DNA of 64,000 nucleotides from Deltaproteobacteria bacterium (GTDB lineage: Bacteria > UBA10199 > DSSB01), in NCBI GenBank assembly GCA_024233625.1, contig JACKPJ010000004.1, positions 1 to 64,000 of the forward strand, given 5' to 3'. Positions 1 to 8,165 of the stretch are shown one piece after another (the stretch's first letter is position 1; every line of letters begins with the position of its first letter). The translations under genes were made by a program, and so were the position numbers. Below the pieces are notes generated by a model that ran no database searches, was not told where the DNA came from, and worked only from the letters and a program-made list of their open reading frames with translations.

Positions 1-562
1 GATCGAGGCTCTTAAAGTTCTTTGTTTTTAAGTTAAAACCAAGTCTTTGTCTTTTATCTTCGTGGGAAATGAGTTCAAAATCTTCCCATAGTTTTTGAAA
101 GAATTTCTCTAGTTCTGATTCAACAATTTTTGAAATTTTTGAAGTATTAGGTGCAACTCCTCGGTCATTGATGAAAAACTCGAGTTCCTGTGTATTAAAT
201 TTTAATTTACCATCAAAGGTTTTATTGCTTTTTAGTCTCTCACAGGCTTCAATACTTTGCTTAAAGCAATGTTTTAGTTTTTCTTGGTTACTGCCTTCCA
301 TAACGGCTTTTCGGTTGTAGCGCAGTCCCCAACGACCTTGGGTATTGTCCATGCTATAGTCAGCTTCAAAGCCCACAAGTAACATGCCTGGGCCAGAAGG
401 TACATGAAGATAGTCGGCAACATCAATCATGAGTTCATCAGTAAGCTTTTCCTGAATCCAAGTCTGAAAAACGGGATTAAAATTCTCAAAATCAATATCC
501 GGATTTTCTTCAATATAGAATTTAAAATTGATATGTTGGAGGTTTATTTTTTCTTGAGTCAT
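1..562 (-). CDS. Hypothetical protein, 3' end outside the window (partial)
   Basis: An open frame runs from an ATG at 560-562 to the left edge without a stop, giving about 187 residues. The start is backed by an AGAGGA ribosome-binding site 8-10 bases upstream, which lies inside the last codons of the reductase gene before it; only 3 bases separate the two genes, so they are almost certainly co-transcribed. The protein is soluble, with no signal peptide or membrane segment. A central stretch, HVPSGPGMLLVGFEADYS followed by GRWGLRYNRKA, looks like the conserved core of a family. I do not recognise the family. The tight coupling suggests a job connected with the sulfite/nitrite reductase, but that is inference only. 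Confidence 0.8.
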   Translation of the reverse strand, partial: MTQEKINLQHINFKFYIEENPDIDFENFNPVFQTWIQEKLTDELMIDVADYLHVPSGPGMLLVGFEADYSMDNTQGRWGLRYNRKAVMEGSNQEKLKHCFKQSIEACERLKSNKTFDGKLKFNTQELEFFINDRGVAPNTSKISKIVESELEKFFQKLWEDFELISHEDKRQRLGFNLKTKNFKSLD

Positions 563-565
563 ATT

Positions 566-2818
566 TTAATTTTCCTCTGAGCCTAAACGATTATAGCAAC
601 TGTGAGATGCCTCGATAAAGAGTTGAGATTCTTCAATTAAGTGATGAGCAGACTCCACATCAAAAGTTTTTTGAATATTTTGATGGGCCGAGAAAAGGTA
701 TTGGGCAAACTTGCCTCCCGCATAGGGATCAAAAAATTTTTCAGTATCGTAGTAACGTTTGCGAAACTCTTCGAGAATTTTTTCAGCGTCTTCTTCAACA
801 TCTAAAAACTCTAATTTGACAAGACCTTTGGCGGCGTGAAGCATTGCCCAATAAGCTTTTTCAGCAGCTTCTTGCGCTTTTTTCTCGTCAAGTAATACTT
901 GTGCTTCAAAAACTTCACGCTCTGCTGCTGCAAAATCAAAATCGATGAGCGAGACGATTTCACCCGCACATTCTCCAACGCCTATGTCACCGGTGCTATA
1001 TTCGCGAGGGTCACCCCAATCACTATAATAGCTTGGGTCTGCTTCGTAAGAGGGGGGTTTTGTTAAGTCCTCTAAACTGTTTTTGATTTCAACTTTGCCA
1101 ATACGTTTGATAAAGTCTTGGAAACTTTCGTTGCCCTTTCTTTCGGAGAGGTAGCGGCTGGTGATGCGATCGACAACTCGAGGAATATTTTTAGAGGGTA
1201 TCGCAACAATCGGTAGCCCGTAAGAACCACCATTATTTTCCCATTGCCCTCCTAAAACAACTTGAAAGTGAGGTACTTTATAGTTGCCGACTTTACGACT
1301 GACTCCATAAAAACCGATGTCTGAGATATGCTGTTGGCCACAGCTATTAAAACAGCCGCTGACTTTGATATGAAGGTTTTTAATAGCTTCATCCATTTGA
1401 TAACTTTTTGTGGCAAGTTGTTTACGAAGTTCAGCAGCAAGTCCTCTTGAGGATGCAATCCCAAGTTTACAGGTGTCTGTTGAAGGACATGCAACAATGT
1501 CTTCAATATGATTGGCTTCTGCTAGTTCTAGTTCAGCCTTTTTTAAATCATCGTATAAGTCCGGTAAGTCCGCTTGACTTATCCAGCGTATGACAAAATT
1601 TTGTTCAACAGTAGTGCGGATACTTTCATGAGTATATTTTCGGACAATGTCAGCCAATAAGCGTAATTGATCTGGAGTTATATCTCCTAAAGGCAAAGCG
1701 ACAGTAACACTGACGTAGCCTTCCTGAATTTGTTTTCGAGTATTGGTCTTGACCCATCGTTGAAATGACTCATCGCCTGTATTTTCAGGTAAAATTCCGG
1801 GAGGGCGCTTGCCTTTTTCCTGAAACTTGTCAAGGTCTTGCAAATAATCTGTCCAGCGTGGGTCATGGGGAAGTACTTTTCTTTCTTCAAAGACTAGCCG
1901 GCGGAACTCATCAATGCCAAGGTCTTTGATAAGAAACTTAATACGTGCGCGATTACGATTTAATTTTTCTCCTAGGCGTGCAAAGACACGACAGACAGCT
2001 TGGGTTAAAGGCAACATTTCCTCAGGGCTGACAAAGTCGCTAAGCAATTTAGCTTGATGTGGAACAGCTCCTAAACCACCACCAACATACATTTCGAAAC
2101 CATGTTTGATTTCTCCATCAATCTCTTTTTGAGTGGCGATAAATCCAAGATCATGGATGTTCACTAAACCACATGCATTTTGCTTGCATCCACTGAAAGC
2201 AGGTTTGAACTTGCGGCCAAAGTCTTGTACATCTGGATGGCCCAGTAAAAAATAAGTTAGAGCATGTGCGTAAGGGGTTACATCAAAGGCTTGGTCTGAA
2301 CAAACGCCGGCGTAAGGGCATGCCGTGATATTGCGGACAGAGTTTCCACAGGCCTCACGTGTTGTAATGCCAACAGCAGCTAATCGTCTCATAAGACTTG
2401 GAGTGTCTTCGATATGAATATAATGTAATTGAAAGTCTTGACGAGTCGTGATGTGAGCAATACCGTCGGAATATTCCTCTGCGACATCTGCGATGAGCTC
2501 AAGTTGTTCTGCGTTGAGTCCTCCATAGGGGACTTTAATTCGTTGCATTCCTGGAGCGTCCCAAAGAGTATTAGGACCTTTGGTGTACTTATCTCTAAAT
2601 TCTAATTTTTGTGTTTTAATCCCATCATGTCTTTGGCCATTGTCGTAACGTTGGCCGTAAGCACCTCGACGCAGGCGCGTTTCGGCAAAAAGCTTTTCTT
2701 CAACTTTATCTTGTTGGCGTAGCTCCATCTCAGTTTCAAAAATATCAATTTCGCGTGCCCAATCTGGGTTGAGAATAGGGTTGAGTTTTTCTTTCCAAAT
2801 TTTTTGGCTGACTTTCAT
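566..2818 (-). CDS. Nitrite/sulfite reductase (siroheme, 4Fe-4S) with C-terminal HEPN-like domain
   Basis: Predicted siroheme and [4Fe-4S] enzyme doing the six-electron reduction of sulfite to sulfide or nitrite to ammonia in the cytoplasm. The fold is the usual duplicated ferredoxin-like/siroheme arrangement. The second half carries the classical cluster ligands CPSTDTC (about residues 448-454) and GCFNSCG (about 492-498), numbered from the upstream TTG at 2830. The first half also has paired cysteines, ACPYAGVC (170-177) and GCKQNACG (214-221), where plant-type enzymes usually lack them. Residues from about 635 to the end form an extra all-helical region resembling a HEPN domain, without an obvious R-x4-6-H nuclease motif. 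The ATG at 2818 is chosen over the TTG at 2830 because AAGGA lies about 12 bases upstream of the ATG but abuts the TTG. Substrate preference cannot be read from sequence. Confidence 0.9.
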   Translation of the reverse strand: MKVSQKIWKEKLNPILNPDWAREIDIFETEMELRQQDKVEEKLFAETRLRRGAYGQRYDNGQRHDGIKTQKLEFRDKYTKGPNTLWDAPGMQRIKVPYGGLNAEQLELIADVAEEYSDGIAHITTRQDFQLHYIHIEDTPSLMRRLAAVGITTREACGNSVRNITACPYAGVCSDQAFDVTPYAHALTYFLLGHPDVQDFGRKFKPAFSGCKQNACGLVNIHDLGFIATQKEIDGEIKHGFEMYVGGGLGAVPHQAKLLSDFVSPEEMLPLTQAVCRVFARLGEKLNRNRARIKFLIKDLGIDEFRRLVFEERKVLPHDPRWTDYLQDLDKFQEKGKRPPGILPENTGDESFQRWVKTNTRKQIQEGYVSVTVALPLGDITPDQLRLLADIVRKYTHESIRTTVEQNFVIRWISQADLPDLYDDLKKAELELAEANHIEDIVACPSTDTCKLGIASSRGLAAELRKQLATKSYQMDEAIKNLHIKVSGCFNSCGQQHISDIGFYGVSRKVGNYKVPHFQVVLGGQWENNGGSYGLPIVAIPSKNIPRVVDRITSRYLSERKGNESFQDFIKRIGKVEIKNSLEDLTKPPSYEADPSYYSDWGDPREYSTGDIGVGECAGEIVSLIDFDFAAAEREVFEAQVLLDEKKAQEAAEKAYWAMLHAAKGLVKLEFLDVEEDAEKILEEFRKRYYDTEKFFDPYAGGKFAQYLFSAHQNIQKTFDVESAHHLIEESQLFIEASHSCYNRLGSEEN

Positions 2819-2943
2819 AGTTTTAAGCAATCCTTATCTATCAAAAAGAATTATTCTTTGATTAATTGGTTTTCTTATATTTAATATATAGTATCTGAAA
2901 GCAAAAATGATGTCGAGATTTTAATGAGAGGAGTCGATTAAGT

Positions 2944-3921
2944 ATGATAACAATGAAAAAACCTCAAATTGCTTTTTTGGATGAACCAACTGTTCATCTA
3001 AAAGATTTAAATTTTTCTGCTATCCAAAAAATTGGGGAGTACATTGGATTAAAAAGCTGCCCAACAGGAAAAATTCCACGATCTGTTCAAAATGCAGAAG
3101 TTGTGATTAGCAATAAAGTACTTCTGGGGGACAATGAGTTTTCGCAATTAAAAAACTTAAGGCTTATCTGTGTGGCAGCGACTGGGGTGAATAATATTGA
3201 TTTGGAAGCCGCAAAGCAAAGAGGAATTGCAGTATGCAACGTTGCTGGCTATTCGACAGTATCAGTGCTTGAGCATACACTAATGTTTTTGCTTAATCTG
3301 TCGCATCGCTTTTTAGAGCATCAGCATTCTGCAGTTTCTGGAGAATGGAGTCGTAGTTCAAATTTTGCTGTTTTGTCTTATCCTTTTCAAAATTTATCAG
3401 GAAAAACTTTGTGTGTTATTGGTTATGGCTCTATTGGGAAGCGTGTTGCAAAGTTTGCTCGAGCTTTGGGTATGGAGGTGTTGGTTGCTAAAATTCCTGG
3501 AAGAAAGTACGGCATATCGGATAAAAGAGTTGCCTTAAAATCTGCCATGCAGAAAGCAGATTATGTGAGTTTACATTGTCCTTTAACTCCATTAACGCAA
3601 GATTTGATCAATGAAGAAAAACTTCTATGGATGAAGCCTTCGGCTTATTTACTTAATTTAGCTCGTGGTCCGATAGTTGTTGAAAAAGATATTGTTCAGG
3701 CTCTTAAAAAAGAAGTGGTCGCTGGCTATGCGAGTGATGTTGCTGCTGAGGAACCTCTCCCTAAAAATCATCCTTTTTTACAAAAATCTTTAAAAAATAA
3801 AATTTTGCTGACTCCTCATGTTGCTTGGGCTTCATTGGAGTCGAGACAATCTATGATTGATGAAATTGCTAAAAATATTCAGGCTTTTTTGAAAGGTAAA
3901 AAACGCAATCGAATAGTTTAG
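2944..3921 (+). CDS. NAD-dependent D-2-hydroxyacid dehydrogenase (glycerate dehydrogenase/hydroxypyruvate reductase-like)
   Basis: A cytoplasmic oxidoreductase interconverting 2-oxoacids and D-2-hydroxyacids with NAD(H). The Rossmann glycine motif GYGSIG is at residues 160-165. The family's catalytic set is present: Arg241 (in NLARGP), Glu270 (in the D-V-A-A-E-E-P stretch) and His292 in TPHVAWAS. The tryptophan three residues after that His is common in hydroxypyruvate reductases, hence the preferred name; lactate- or phosphoglycerate-type activity is not excluded. At 325 residues it lacks the ACT domain of many SerA proteins. GAGAGGAG ends 10 bases before the ATG at 2944, which favours it over the ATG at 2953. 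It diverges from the reductase gene to its left and converges with the lipid-kinase-like gene 9 bases to its right. Confidence 0.88.
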   Translation: MITMKKPQIAFLDEPTVHLKDLNFSAIQKIGEYIGLKSCPTGKIPRSVQNAEVVISNKVLLGDNEFSQLKNLRLICVAATGVNNIDLEAAKQRGIAVCNVAGYSTVSVLEHTLMFLLNLSHRFLEHQHSAVSGEWSRSSNFAVLSYPFQNLSGKTLCVIGYGSIGKRVAKFARALGMEVLVAKIPGRKYGISDKRVALKSAMQKADYVSLHCPLTPLTQDLINEEKLLWMKPSAYLLNLARGPIVVEKDIVQALKKEVVAGYASDVAAEEPLPKNHPFLQKSLKNKILLTPHVAWASLESRQSMIDEIAKNIQAFLKGKKRNRIV

Positions 3922-3930
3922 AAAGTTAAT

Positions 3931-4857
3931 TTATTTAACCAATATTTTTAGGCGGGGGCCTGTTTTGATTAAAAACTCTTTGCGGGGACTTAGCATGTCG
4001 CCGTCAATCGTATAACCCATGGGTTTTTCAAGTGAGATCTTCATTTCTTTGGCAGGGTCATTAAGCATGTCTTCGCTATTCGGTTTTTTGCCTAAGAAGA
4101 GACTATGGACATGTTTGAGGATATTGCGTGGCGGCAAGGAAAATCCGGCTGCATGAAAGTGATGAATTTCCTCAGCATGGTGAAAGACTCTGAATTGAAG
4201 TCCTAAAATAGGAATGCTTCCCGCATAAATAGCTGACCAATTTTCAAAAGGCCATTTTTGACCATTGATGCTGACTTCTCCATCAAAGCGTTCAAACATT
4301 TCTCGGGAAAATTGAGTGTTGAATATTGCAGAACCAATGGAGCGAGAGAGTGTGTAAATGGCTTTTGTCGGAGAGGGTTTGGCTCCATGATAATAACTTT
4401 CCATAAAACGATACAAAACGCCACAACCAAAGAGAAAGCCGTAGTACTCATTGATTTGCATGACGTCAACTTCAGTAGTTTCGAACTCTTCAGCTTCGTG
4501 ATATTTATAAATAAGATTGCTTAAAATCTTTTCAGGAGCTCCTTTAATATTACATGAGTTGGCAAGGGAATTCATTGTGCCTCCACGAAGGAAGGTCAGT
4601 TTGGGGAGAGGTTTTTCTCCGTAAACATCAATGAAATGAGTTAAAGTGACGTGTGTCGTTCCGTCCCCCCCGCCAATAGCAAGAATTTCAATATCGCGAG
4701 TTTTAAATTGCTCGGCAACGCGTCTTAGATCATGAATGTCTTCTGTTGCTTGATAACTCGCTCGATCTCCCACAATAAAACTTAATTGTGTGATTTTTTC
4801 TGGATTTTCTTTATAACGTCGCCCTTTGGGGTTGACGACAATCCCTATGCCACCCAT
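3931..4857 (-). CDS. Diacylglycerol kinase-like (YegS/DagK family) lipid kinase
   Basis: A member of the diacylglycerol/sphingosine kinase catalytic family, which phosphorylates lipid head-group hydroxyls at the membrane using ATP. The nucleotide-binding signature GGGDGT is at residues 62-67 and the second conserved glycine motif RGGTMN at 91-96. The C-terminal half has the usual beta-sandwich ending with YTIDGDM. The 308-residue length is normal. The ATG at 4857 has GGAG five bases upstream. The preceding gene stops only 12 bases before this start, so the two probably form an operon with that exported repeat protein. The exact lipid substrate is unknown; the family also includes sphinganine and multi-substrate kinases. 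Confidence 0.85.
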   Translation of the reverse strand: MGGIGIVVNPKGRRYKENPEKITQLSFIVGDRASYQATEDIHDLRRVAEQFKTRDIEILAIGGGDGTTHVTLTHFIDVYGEKPLPKLTFLRGGTMNSLANSCNIKGAPEKILSNLIYKYHEAEEFETTEVDVMQINEYYGFLFGCGVLYRFMESYYHGAKPSPTKAIYTLSRSIGSAIFNTQFSREMFERFDGEVSINGQKWPFENWSAIYAGSIPILGLQFRVFHHAEEIHHFHAAGFSLPPRNILKHVHSLFLGKKPNSEDMLNDPAKEMKISLEKPMGYTIDGDMLSPRKEFLIKTGPRLKILVK

Positions 4858-4869
4858 ACTTTCTCCGCA

Positions 4870-5361
4870 TTACTCTTCTTGTTTTTCTTCGTCGTCTCCG
4901 ACAAAAAAATTCTTGATTTTTTTACCCGCTTTTTTAAAGCCACGTCCTGTTGCCTTAGCACCTTTTTTAATGGCCCGTCCTGTTTTAATGCTTCCTTCTT
5001 TAATTGCATGACCCGCTTTAATACTTCCTTCTTTGATGGCGGATCCTGCTTTAATACTTCCTGCTTTAGTCTTTCTCCCTACATACTTAAAGGCTCCCCA
5101 AACACTGTCGACTTTTTCTTCTTTTTCTTCACTTGATTCAAGTTGCTTGTTATTATTTTTGTTGGTTTCAGTTAATGTTTGTGAGTTGTTGTTTTCAACT
5201 TTATCTTCATTGTTAGATGTGTTATCTGAGTGAGTGTCATTTTCTTCAATATGAACTTCGGTTTCTTGTGAAGAAAGAGTGTTCAAAGAAAAACATAATA
5301 ATAAAGGTATAAATATCAATATATATTTATATAGCTTGGTTTTATGCATAGCTTTAGACAT
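4870..5361 (-). CDS. Exported protein with acidic linker and basic Lys/Gly repeat tail
   Basis: I do not recognise a family. The 163-residue product has a hydrophobic signal segment (about residues 10-32, YKYILIFIPLLLCFSL), then an Asn/Glu/Thr-rich low-complexity linker to about residue 85. The last third is a run of near-identical 11-residue units built on AIKEGSIKAGH, ending in KKIKNFFVGDDEEK. The repeat tail is strongly basic with small residues spaced so that helices would be amphipathic, suggesting membrane, nucleic-acid or polyanion contact. The ATG at 5361 has TTAGGAG six bases upstream. It precedes the lipid-kinase-like gene by 12 bases. The + strand shadow frame rich in Phe and Ser is not a gene. 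Confidence 0.78.
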   Translation of the reverse strand: MSKAMHKTKLYKYILIFIPLLLCFSLNTLSSQETEVHIEENDTHSDNTSNNEDKVENNNSQTLTETNKNNNKQLESSEEKEEKVDSVWGAFKYVGRKTKAGSIKAGSAIKEGSIKAGHAIKEGSIKTGRAIKKGAKATGRGFKKAGKKIKNFFVGDDEEKQEE

Positions 5362-5431
5362 GACTGGCTCCTAACATGTTTCAAAATTATCGTCTATACC
5401 ACTTTCGCCTTAACACTTAGTAGAATTCATT

Positions 5432-5998
5432 TCAATTGGGAAGGAGAAAAGGGAATAACTCATCTTCGATGGCATCACGAGAAATAAATTGTTTTAAACG
5501 AATATTTTCTTTGAAATAGGTGATTTCTGAAAGCCATTTTTTTAGAGAAATTCCCATAAATTTTTCTGTGTTGGTTTTATTGAGTTCTGTAATGCAAAAA
5601 TGAAGACGCTTTGAGGACTCTTCAAAGAGTTTGAAGAAGCTTTTTGTATTTCCTTGATAAAGTTTTAATAATGCGGCGGACATTTGGATGAGGCCCTGCA
5701 AGAACTGTCCTTCAAGATTAAATTTTTTTGTCTTTAACCAAAGTGTTTCCCAAGCTTCATGGGCTTCCCACCAGAAACCAAAGTTAAATAGGTCGATTCC
5801 GTATAGATAAAGTGAGTTTTTTTTCCATTCTTCTGGGACTATGTAGTCGACTTTTTCTTCTTCTTTGCCAAAACTATGTCCCTTTGGGTCAATGACGGGA
5901 TGAGGTGTTTGGGTCGGTATATAACGATAAGCGGGAAATGGATGAGTATTGTATCGTTTGGGACTATTATTTTTTTCTTGCATTTCTTGGTCTGCCAA
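5432..5998 (-). CDS. DUF309 domain-containing protein
   Basis: A soluble, helical protein of 188 residues carrying the DUF309 signature: GIDLFNFGFWWEAHEAWE (about residues 67-84) followed by LQGLIQMSAALLKLYQGN. The invariant acidic/His cluster WEAHEAWE is intact. The biochemical role of DUF309 proteins is not established. The N-terminal 50 residues are Pro/Tyr-rich and probably unstructured. The start is uncertain: the longest frame begins with TTG at 5998, an ATG follows at 5983, and neither has a good ribosome-binding site. It is divergent from the acyl-CoA synthetase gene, with a palindrome and a promoter in the gap. Confidence 0.82.
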   Translation of the reverse strand: MADQEMQEKNNSPKRYNTHPFPAYRYIPTQTPHPVIDPKGHSFGKEEEKVDYIVPEEWKKNSLYLYGIDLFNFGFWWEAHEAWETLWLKTKKFNLEGQFLQGLIQMSAALLKLYQGNTKSFFKLFEESSKRLHFCITELNKTNTEKFMGISLKKWLSEITYFKENIRLKQFISRDAIEDELFPFLLPN

Positions 5999-6020
5999 CT
6001 GAAAAGATAAAGGTTTTTTA

Positions 6021-6048
6021 TTTAGAATCCGCAGTTGTGGAATCTAAA
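6021..6048. promoter_or_regulatory. Imperfect palindrome in divergent promoter region (possible operator)
   Basis: TTTAGAATCCGCA at 6021-6033 and TGTGGAATCTAAA at 6036-6048 are inverted copies matching at 11 of 13 positions around a 2-base centre. It ends 5 bases before the -35 box of the acyl-CoA synthetase promoter and lies upstream of the divergent DUF309 gene. Its position suits a regulator-binding site for one or both genes. No run of T follows on either strand, so a terminator is less likely. The regulator is unknown. Confidence 0.4.
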
Positions 6049-6053
6049 AAGAG

Positions 6054-6081
6054 TTGAAGCTAATTTAATATATAGCATAAT
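6054..6081 (+). promoter_or_regulatory. Sigma70-like promoter of the acyl-CoA synthetase gene
   Basis: TTGAAG (6054-6059), a 16-base spacer and CATAAT (6076-6081) match the -35/-10 consensus well. The predicted start near 6088 leaves a leader of about 20 bases before the AAGGAG ribosome-binding site and ATG at 6109. Confidence 0.55.
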
Positions 6082-6108
6082 TTCCTTTCTATCTAAGGAG
6101 AAAGCACA

Positions 6109-8049
6109 ATGAAAGACTTTATTTGGCATCCCGATAATCAATTAATCGAAAACTCCAATATTGCGCGTTTTATGAAGAGGGAAAATATTTCCGACTATGC
6201 CGCTCTTATTAAGAAATCAACCAAAGATATTGAGTGGTTCTGGAATGCTTGTTTGAAAGATTTAGATATTAAATGGCAAAAACCCTATGAAAAATTGCTT
6301 GATCAAAGTGAAGGTTTTCCATGGGCAAAGTGGTTTTTAGGAGGAGAAATCAATATTGTCGATCAGTGTCTAGATCGACATATCCAGGAAGGAAGAGGGG
6401 ATAAAGTCGCTTTTACTTGGATAGGAGATTGTGGGGCAGAAAAAATTTTAACTTATCAGGAACTCTATGATCAGGTGAATGCTTTGGCTAGCAGTTTAAA
6501 GTCCTTGGGAGTTCAAAAAGGAGATCGAGTGGGGCTGTATCTCCCGATGATCAGTGAAATGGTGGTGTGTTTCTTTGCTTGTCTTAAATTAGGAGCTATT
6601 ATTATTCCCATATTTTCTGGTTTTGGCCCAGAACCTCTTGCTGTACGTTTGCAAAATGCAGAAGCCAAAGTCTTAATCACTGCAGATGGTTCTTTTCGTC
6701 GGGGCAAAAAAATTAATATTAAGGAATCTGCAGATCAGGCCATTGCACGAGTCGATTCGGTTAAGCATGTCATTGTTGTTAAGCGAACTTTTGAAGAGAT
6801 TCCTTGGGACGATAATAGGGACATCGCTTATGAAGATTTGTTGAAAAAAGCATCAGTCCCTGTTGAAACGGCTCGCTTGGATGCGGAAGCCCGAAGTATG
6901 ATTATTTACACTTCAGGAACAACAGGTCTGCCGAAAGGGACTGTTCATACTCATGCGGGCTGTCTAGCGCAAATGACTAAAGAGCTGGCATATTATTTTG
7001 ATACTAAAAGTGAGGATGTCTTTTTTTGGGTAACAGATATTGGATGGATGATGGGTCCTTGGGAAATTATTGGGACGACTTCTTTGGGAGCAAGTTTTGT
7101 GATTTTTGAGGGAGCTCCAGATTATCCGGAGCCCGATCGTCTTTGGAGAATTGTTGAAAAACATGGTGTAACGATCTTTGGAATTTCACCGACTGCAATA
7201 AGGTTATTGATGAAACAGGATTCAAAGTGGGTGGAGAAAAATGATCTTTCAAAATTGCGCATTTTGGGATCGACCGGAGAACCTTGGGACCCTGAATCTT
7301 ATCGATGGTTTTTTGAAAAGGTGGGTCAAAAGCGTTGTCCTATTATCAATATTAGTGGAGGGACAGAATTAGTGGGGTGTCTATTAGCTCCTTTACCAAT
7401 TATGCCCTTAAAAGCATGTACCTTAGGTGGACCTGGCTTAGGTATGGATGTGGATGTCGTTGATGAAGAAGCCAACTCTGTTCGTGGAGAAGTGGGTTAT
7501 TTGGTATGTCGTCAACCAGCACCTTCGATGACAAAAAGTTTTTGGAAAGACAATGGACGCTATCTCGAGACTTATTTTAGTAAGTGGCCTAATATTTGGT
7601 TTCATGGAGATTGGGCGATTGTCGATGAAGAGGGCTATTGGTTTTTGCAAGGGAGAGCGGACGATACCATTAAAGTTTCAGGTAGGCGCACGGGTCCTGC
7701 AGAAATTGAAGCTGCATTAATGCGTCATCCTGCTTGCGCTGAAGCTGCGGCTATTGGGGTTCCTCACGAAATAAAAGGGGAAAGTATTGTCGCTTTTGTA
7801 GTTCTTAAGGATCAATTTGTTGAGTCTCTAGAGCTTGCGGAAGAGTTTATCGCTCAGGTTGCAGAAGTTTTGGGCAAGACCTTGCGTCCGGAAAAGTTAT
7901 ACTTTGTTTCAGCTTTGCCAAAGACTCGTTCAGCGAAAATAGTTCGTCGAGCAATCAAAAATAAGTATTTGGGAAAGGATTTGGGAGATCTTTCGAGTGT
8001 CGAGAATCCGCAAGTTTTGGATCAATTTAATCTGCTTGGTCAAAAGTGA
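6109..8049 (+). CDS. AMP-forming acyl-CoA synthetase, acetyl-CoA synthetase-like
   Basis: Activates a short-chain carboxylic acid with ATP and CoA to the acyl-CoA through an acyl-adenylate, in the cytoplasm. An N-terminal acetyl-CoA-synthetase cap (about residues 1-90, including WFWNACLKDLDIKW) precedes the AMP-binding domain. The P-loop YTSGTTGLPKG is at 267-277, the adenylate motif NISGGTE is mid-protein, and the hinge/A8 region reads GRADDTIKVSGRRTGPAEIE. The catalytic lysine of the C-terminal domain is Lys610 in TRSAKIVRR, the site controlled by acetylation in Salmonella Acs; the usual Gly before it is Ala here. The 646-residue length matches Acs. Acetate, propionate or acetoacetate could be the substrate. 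AAGGAG lies 9 bases before the ATG. Confidence 0.88.
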   Translation: MKDFIWHPDNQLIENSNIARFMKRENISDYAALIKKSTKDIEWFWNACLKDLDIKWQKPYEKLLDQSEGFPWAKWFLGGEINIVDQCLDRHIQEGRGDKVAFTWIGDCGAEKILTYQELYDQVNALASSLKSLGVQKGDRVGLYLPMISEMVVCFFACLKLGAIIIPIFSGFGPEPLAVRLQNAEAKVLITADGSFRRGKKINIKESADQAIARVDSVKHVIVVKRTFEEIPWDDNRDIAYEDLLKKASVPVETARLDAEARSMIIYTSGTTGLPKGTVHTHAGCLAQMTKELAYYFDTKSEDVFFWVTDIGWMMGPWEIIGTTSLGASFVIFEGAPDYPEPDRLWRIVEKHGVTIFGISPTAIRLLMKQDSKWVEKNDLSKLRILGSTGEPWDPESYRWFFEKVGQKRCPIINISGGTELVGCLLAPLPIMPLKACTLGGPGLGMDVDVVDEEANSVRGEVGYLVCRQPAPSMTKSFWKDNGRYLETYFSKWPNIWFHGDWAIVDEEGYWFLQGRADDTIKVSGRRTGPAEIEAALMRHPACAEAAAIGVPHEIKGESIVAFVVLKDQFVESLELAEEFIAQVAEVLGKTLRPEKLYFVSALPKTRSAKIVRRAIKNKYLGKDLGDLSSVENPQVLDQFNLLGQK

Positions 8050-8165
8050 ACTTTTTGAGAGCTTGATTTTTTTAGTTATTTTACTTGCGTTGCAGAGTTG
8101 CAAAATTTAAAATTTGGCTCGGAGTTTTGAAATAAAAATTTTAAATGACGTATGATGGGGGCATT

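Noticed and set aside
4786..5136. Plus-strand frame rich in Phe, Ser and Cys
   Set aside because: It is antisense to the Lys/Gly-repeat exported protein, whose frame has a signal peptide and a good ribosome-binding site.
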